This document shows positions 5,731 through 8,867 of a stretch of DNA of 8,867 nt, one piece after another. The notes beneath the pieces are model-generated. The model was not told where the DNA came from. It made no database searches and saw only the letters and a list, made by a program, of their open reading frames with translations. The position numbers and the translations under genes are program-made. Numbering within the stretch: position 1 is the stretch's first letter; the number at the start of each line of letters is the position of its first letter. Source of the stretch: Synechococcus sp. MED850 (GTDB taxonomy: Bacteria; Cyanobacteriota; Cyanobacteriia; PCC-6307; Cyanobiaceae); contig PAEP01000020.1 of assembly GCA_002700765.1 (NCBI GenBank), forward strand, positions 151,829 to 160,695, written 5' to 3'.

Positions 5731-6455
5731 ACAGCTGGAGACAGCAGGGGAACATCTGGCAGCTGCGCCCCAACCGGCCGCAGGCCCTCGTGGAATTCAT
5801 CGGAGGCAGCTACCTGGCTGCCACACCCCAGGTGAGTTACCGAAGGCTTCTGGAGGATCTGTGTGGCCAGGGTTTGGCCGTGCACGCCTGGACCTACGTT
5901 CCGGGTTTCGATCACCAGAGCCAGGCCCAGCAGGCTTGGAGGGATTTACGGGAAGCACGCCGGAAGCTGGAGGAGCGCTGCGGTGTTCTGCCCCCTTCCC
6001 TGCGTGTCGGCCACAGTCTCGGCTGCAAGCTGCATCTGCTTGCACCGGATGGGGGGCGTGCCAGCCGTGGACTCGTTGCGCTGAGCTTCAACAACTTTGC
6101 CGCCGACCGATCCATCCCATTGCTGGGCGAAATCGCACCAAGACTGGGGGTTGAAACCGAATTCAGTCCGAGTCCGCAGGAAACCCTGCGTCTGATTCGA
6201 AGGCATTACCTGCAACCCCGCAATCTGATCGTGAAATTCGGTCGTGATGAACTGGACCAGAGCGACGATCTGATCAGCGCCCTGAGCATGAGGGCAGGGG
6301 ACACCTCAGAGCGACTGCAATTGCCTGGTGATCACCTGACCCCCGCGAGTGCAGGCCTTAGACGCAGCTTTTTGGGGTCATGGGCTGATGATCCGAAACG
6401 GGTGGCCACGATGCGCACCCTGACCACGACGATCCGTCAGCACGCTCTGAGCTGA
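5727..6455 (+). CDS. DUF1350-family alpha/beta hydrolase-like protein
   Basis: This 242-residue protein matches what I know of DUF1350, a family found in cyanobacteria and plant plastids, by its opening (VEFIGGSYLAATPQVSYRRL) and nucleophile elbow. VGHSLGCKLH at about 94-103 puts a serine at 97 in the GxSxG motif of alpha/beta hydrolases. Possible partners are Asp 174 (GRDELD) and His 203 (GDHLTP). That triad is my inference. The substrate and reaction are not known. It starts inside the bcp stop codon (ATGA), so expression is likely tied to peroxiredoxin. It ends 4 bases from the end of acs on the other strand. Confidence 0.87.
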   Translation: MNSWRQQGNIWQLRPNRPQALVEFIGGSYLAATPQVSYRRLLEDLCGQGLAVHAWTYVPGFDHQSQAQQAWRDLREARRKLEERCGVLPPSLRVGHSLGCKLHLLAPDGGRASRGLVALSFNNFAADRSIPLLGEIAPRLGVETEFSPSPQETLRLIRRHYLQPRNLIVKFGRDELDQSDDLISALSMRAGDTSERLQLPGDHLTPASAGLRRSFLGSWADDPKRVATMRTLTTTIRQHALS

Positions 6456-6459
6456 CCGA

Positions 6460-8433
6460 TCAGGCCCGGAGACGGTCCAACACGGATCGATCCTCCAGGG
6501 TGCTCGTGTCGCCCTTGACCTCTTCTCCAGCCGCCAGGGCGCGCAGGATGCGGCGCATGATTTTGCCGCTACGGGTCTTCGGCAGGGCATCGCTGCAGCG
6601 AATCTCATCCGGACGGGCGATCGGACCTATTTCTGTTCCAACGTGTGCACGAAGCTCCTTCACCAGGACGTCGTTCGGCTCACGACCGGCCTCGAGCGTC
6701 ACAAAAGCGACGATGCCCTCACCCTTGAGCTCGTCAGGTCGGCCGACCACAGCCGCCTCCGCCACTGCGGGATGGCTCACCAAAGCGGATTCGATCTCCA
6801 TCGTGCCGAGCCGATGGCCGGACACGTTGATCACGTCGTCCACCCGACCCATCACCCAGAAATAGCCATCGGCGTCGCGACGAGCGCCATCCCCCGCGAA
6901 ATACACGTAGGAGCCATCAGCAGGACGGATGTGTTCCCAGTAGCTCTCCCGGAAACGCTGGGGATTGCCATGCACCGTTCGCATCATTCCCGGCCAGGGA
7001 GCTCGAACAGCCAGATAGCCCCCCTCATCGGGTCCGCAGCTGTTGCCCTCGGCGTCGATGATGTCGGCCTGAATCCCCGGCAGGGGCAACGTGGCGGAAC
7101 CCGGTTTCGTTGGTGTAGCCCCCGGCAGGGGGCTGATCATCACGCCACCGGTTTCGGTTTGCCACCAGGTGTCCACGATCGGGCAGCGGTTTCCACCGAT
7201 CACATCGCGGTACCACATCCAGGCTTCCGGATTGATGGGTTCACCCACGGTTCCGAGCAGGCGCAGGCTGCTCATGTCGAACTGATCCGGAACCGAGCGG
7301 CCGCTCTTCATGAAGGCGCGGATCGCCGTCGGCGCGGTGTAGAAGATGGTGATCCCATGTTTCTGGATCAGCTCCCAGAAGGCGCCTGGCTTCGAGGGAC
7401 GCGGCGCCCCCTCGTACATCACTGTGGTGGCACCGTTGGAGAGAGGGCCATAGACGATGTAGCTGTGGCCGGTGATCCAGCCCACATCAGCGGTGCACCA
7501 ATACACATCGTCATCGCGGATGTCGAAGATCCACTGAAACGTGAGGTGAGCCCAGAGGTTGTATCCAGCCGTGGTGTGCACCACCCCCTTCGGCTTGCCT
7601 GTGGAACCAGAGGTGTACAAAACGAACAGACGGTCCTCACTCGCCATCGGCTCGGCGACACACTCAGCGCTCTGACGATCGACCAGTTCATGCCACCACT
7701 GGTCGCGGCCTTCCACCATCTCAACCGGTTGTTTGGTGCGCTGAACCACCAACACCGATTGAACAGAGGGACAGGCGCCATCAGCCAGGGCTGCATCGAC
7801 CGCTGGCTTCAGGGACACCGGCTTGTCTTTGCGGAAGCCACCGTCGGCTGTAATCACAGCCTTGACGTCACCATCCACCAAACGATCGCGCAGCGCTTCA
7901 GAGGAGAACCCACCGAAGACAACTGAGTGAGGAGCACCGATCCGGGCACAGGCGAGCATGGCGATCGCCGCTTCAGGCACCATCGGCATGTACAGCGCCA
8001 CCAGGTCGCCTTTGCCGAGACCCATCGCCTTGAGAGCGTTGGCGGCTTTGCACACCTCAGCGTGCAGCTCCCGGTAGGAGAAGCGACGCACGTCACCGGG
8101 CTCACCTTCCCAGATCAGAGCGGTTTTATCGGCCGTGGGTCCGTTGAGATGCCGATCCAGACAGTTGTAAGAAAGATTGGTGGTGCCGCCTTCAAACCAG
8201 CGCGCGAAGGGGGCGTCGCTCCAATCAAGAACAGTGTGAAAGGGCTCGAACCAGTGCAGCTCCCGGCGGGCGGCGTCACCCCAGAAACTGTCGGGATCGG
8301 TCTTCGCCGCCTGGGCAAGGCTCTGATAAGCCTCGAGACTTCCGATGCGCGCCTTGGCAGCCAATGCCGCGGGGGGTTCAAACACCCGTTGCTCCTGGAG
8401 CACGCTTTCAATCGTCGTGTTGGAGTCGGTCAC
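6460..8433 (-). CDS. acs: Acetyl-CoA synthetase (AMP-forming)
   Basis: It converts acetate, ATP and CoA to acetyl-CoA via acetyl-AMP in the cytosol, feeding lipid synthesis and recycling acetate. From the GTG at 8433 the product is 657 residues, normal for Acs (about 650). Motifs in order: the phosphate-binding [11 protein letters not shown] at about 273-283, [11 protein letters not shown] at about 321, [10 protein letters not shown] at about 421-430, the hinge region [13 protein letters not shown] at about 529-541, and the catalytic lysine in [11 protein letters not shown] at 624. That lysine is the site of regulatory acetylation in homologues. The frame is open to a TTG at 8514, but the added residues look unlike Acs, whereas [18 protein letters not shown] fits the family's start. 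A possible -10, TACGAT, lies about 30 bases upstream (8468-8463). No ribosome site is obvious. Single gene; divergent from the small protein at 8618. Confidence 0.96.
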   Translation of the reverse strand: MTDSNTTIESVLQEQRVFEPPAALAAKARIGSLEAYQSLAQAAKTDPDSFWGDAARRELHWFEPFHTVLDWSDAPFARWFEGGTTNLSYNCLDRHLNGPTADKTALIWEGEPGDVRRFSYRELHAEVCKAANALKAMGLGKGDLVALYMPMVPEAAIAMLACARIGAPHSVVFGGFSSEALRDRLVDGDVKAVITADGGFRKDKPVSLKPAVDAALADGACPSVQSVLVVQRTKQPVEMVEGRDQWWHELVDRQSAECVAEPMASEDRLFVLYTSGSTGKPKGVVHTTAGYNLWAHLTFQWIFDIRDDDVYWCTADVGWITGHSYIVYGPLSNGATTVMYEGAPRPSKPGAFWELIQKHGITIFYTAPTAIRAFMKSGRSVPDQFDMSSLRLLGTVGEPINPEAWMWYRDVIGGNRCPIVDTWWQTETGGVMISPLPGATPTKPGSATLPLPGIQADIIDAEGNSCGPDEGGYLAVRAPWPGMMRTVHGNPQRFRESYWEHIRPADGSYVYFAGDGARRDADGYFWVMGRVDDVINVSGHRLGTMEIESALVSHPAVAEAAVVGRPDELKGEGIVAFVTLEAGREPNDVLVKELRAHVGTEIGPIARPDEIRCSDALPKTRSGKIMRRILRALAAGEEVKGDTSTLEDRSVLDRLRA

Positions 8434-8592
8434 GGCAGGCTTCGCACAACACCTAAGCCGAAATCGTAGGAAGCCTCGATCCGGCCTTCCAGTTGGATTA
8501 ACAAGATGCAGCAAGCTTCAGGGCAAGGTGTGCATCAGACAAGACGCAGGCTGAAAACCGATCAGAGCATCAATGTTGACCCACATGCGCCA

Positions 8593-8598
8593 TAAAAT
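8593..8598 (+). promoter_or_regulatory. Possible -10 element for the small gene at 8618
   Basis: TAAAAT matches the -10 consensus at five of six positions and sits 19 bases before the ATG at 8618. The only -35-like hexamer, TTGACC at 8576-8581, is 11 bases away, which is too close. So this is a weak assignment, based on position and sequence only. Confidence 0.3.
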
Positions 8599-8617
8599 GG
8601 TTTGAGTCTGAACGACA

Positions 8618-8857
8618 ATGATCTGCCCCATGCATGATCGATTCAGTCCTACAAATCAGGTCATGGTCAACGGCCATGCCATCACCATTTCGGCACCAAG
8701 TGACCGCGCAATTGTGGAGCGCGTCTGCGCTTTTATCGACCGGAAGATCGCCGAAAATGACTGGAGTCCTTATTCCACAAAAGAGGCAGCCTTGCGAAGT
8801 TGGGCCAAACCTGAGGGAATCCGCAAAGCCGTGTTGAAAGCCAAAGGCCTGATCTGA
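8618..8857 (+). CDS. Small hypothetical protein
   Basis: This is a 79-residue protein of unknown family with a complete stop (TGA at 8855). The first half reads MVNGHAITISAPSDRAIVER from an internal Met at residue 16. The second half is helical and basic, with IDRKIAENDWSPYSTKEAA and GIRKAVLKAKGLI. There is no signal peptide or membrane segment, so it is probably cytosolic. Starts at 8618, 8630 and 8663 are all possible. I keep the first because TAAAAT lies upstream at a promoter-like distance. No Shine-Dalgarno is seen. The coherent charge pattern supports coding, but I cannot assign a function. It is divergent from acs, with 184 bases between the chosen starts. Confidence 0.55.
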   Translation: MICPMHDRFSPTNQVMVNGHAITISAPSDRAIVERVCAFIDRKIAENDWSPYSTKEAALRSWAKPEGIRKAVLKAKGLI

Positions 8858-8867
8858 TTGGCTGTCA

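Noticed and set aside
6643..7926. 427-residue open frame on the + strand opposite acs
   Set aside because: It lies entirely antisense to an unmistakable acs gene and shows no recognisable motif; long antisense frames are expected in GC-rich coding DNA.
8434..8514. Extended acs start at TTG 8514
   Set aside because: The extra 27 residues look unlike Acs N-termini, and the GTG at 8433 begins the family-like sequence.
8576..8598. TTGACC and TAAAAT as a standard -35/-10 pair
   Set aside because: The spacing is 11 bases, far below the usual 16-18, so only the -10 candidate was kept.

Overview
The window looks like the chromosome of a marine picocyanobacterium of the Synechococcus type. This rests on gene content and protein style: a PstS/PtrA phosphate-stress pair, a cyanobacterial DUF1350 hydrolase, a PrxQ-type peroxiredoxin, a cyanobacterial MsrA, compact gene spacing and few Shine-Dalgarno sequences. 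The assignment is recognition from memory, not a database search. I see no insertion sequence, phage gene, CRISPR array or clear sign of recent transfer, so this reads as ordinary, mostly core chromosome.

Left part (1-1708, + strand). The window opens with the tail of a membrane protein. Then come msrA (methionine sulfoxide reductase A), a 65-residue single-helix membrane protein whose start overlaps the msrA stop, and a 111-residue protein that joins a membrane helix to a SAP/Rho-N-like basic module. A tRNA-Pro(GGG) gene begins 14 bases after that last gene and is followed by a strong intrinsic terminator. The interval 1709-2034 is AT-rich and has no convincing gene, but it holds an imperfect 12-bp inverted repeat.

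Middle part (2035-3974, - strand). pstS, the periplasmic phosphate-binding protein, is read leftwards from a promoter region carrying Pho-box-like repeats and ends at its own hairpin terminator. Next comes ptrA, a Crp/Fnr-family regulator known in marine Synechococcus for phosphate-stress control. Together they form a phosphate-acquisition locus with the sensor-output protein and a downstream regulator side by side.

Right-centre (3975-6455). A DEDDh 3'-5' exonuclease with a possible N-terminal sliding-clamp motif and an uncharacterised C-terminal module is read leftwards, followed by a small basic Arg/Trp-rich protein. Divergently, a peroxiredoxin (bcp/prxQ) and a DUF1350 alpha/beta hydrolase form a two-gene + strand unit with an ATGA overlap.

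Right end (6460-8867). acs (acetyl-CoA synthetase, - strand) meets the hydrolase gene tail to tail, 4 bases apart. A 79-residue unrecognised protein is encoded on the + strand at the far right, divergent from acs. Nothing here amounts to a clearly new system. The items most worth a second look are the exonuclease's clamp-like motif and extra C-terminal module, the PtrA effector pocket, the Pho-box architecture, and the membrane-helix/SAP-like protein joined to the tRNA.
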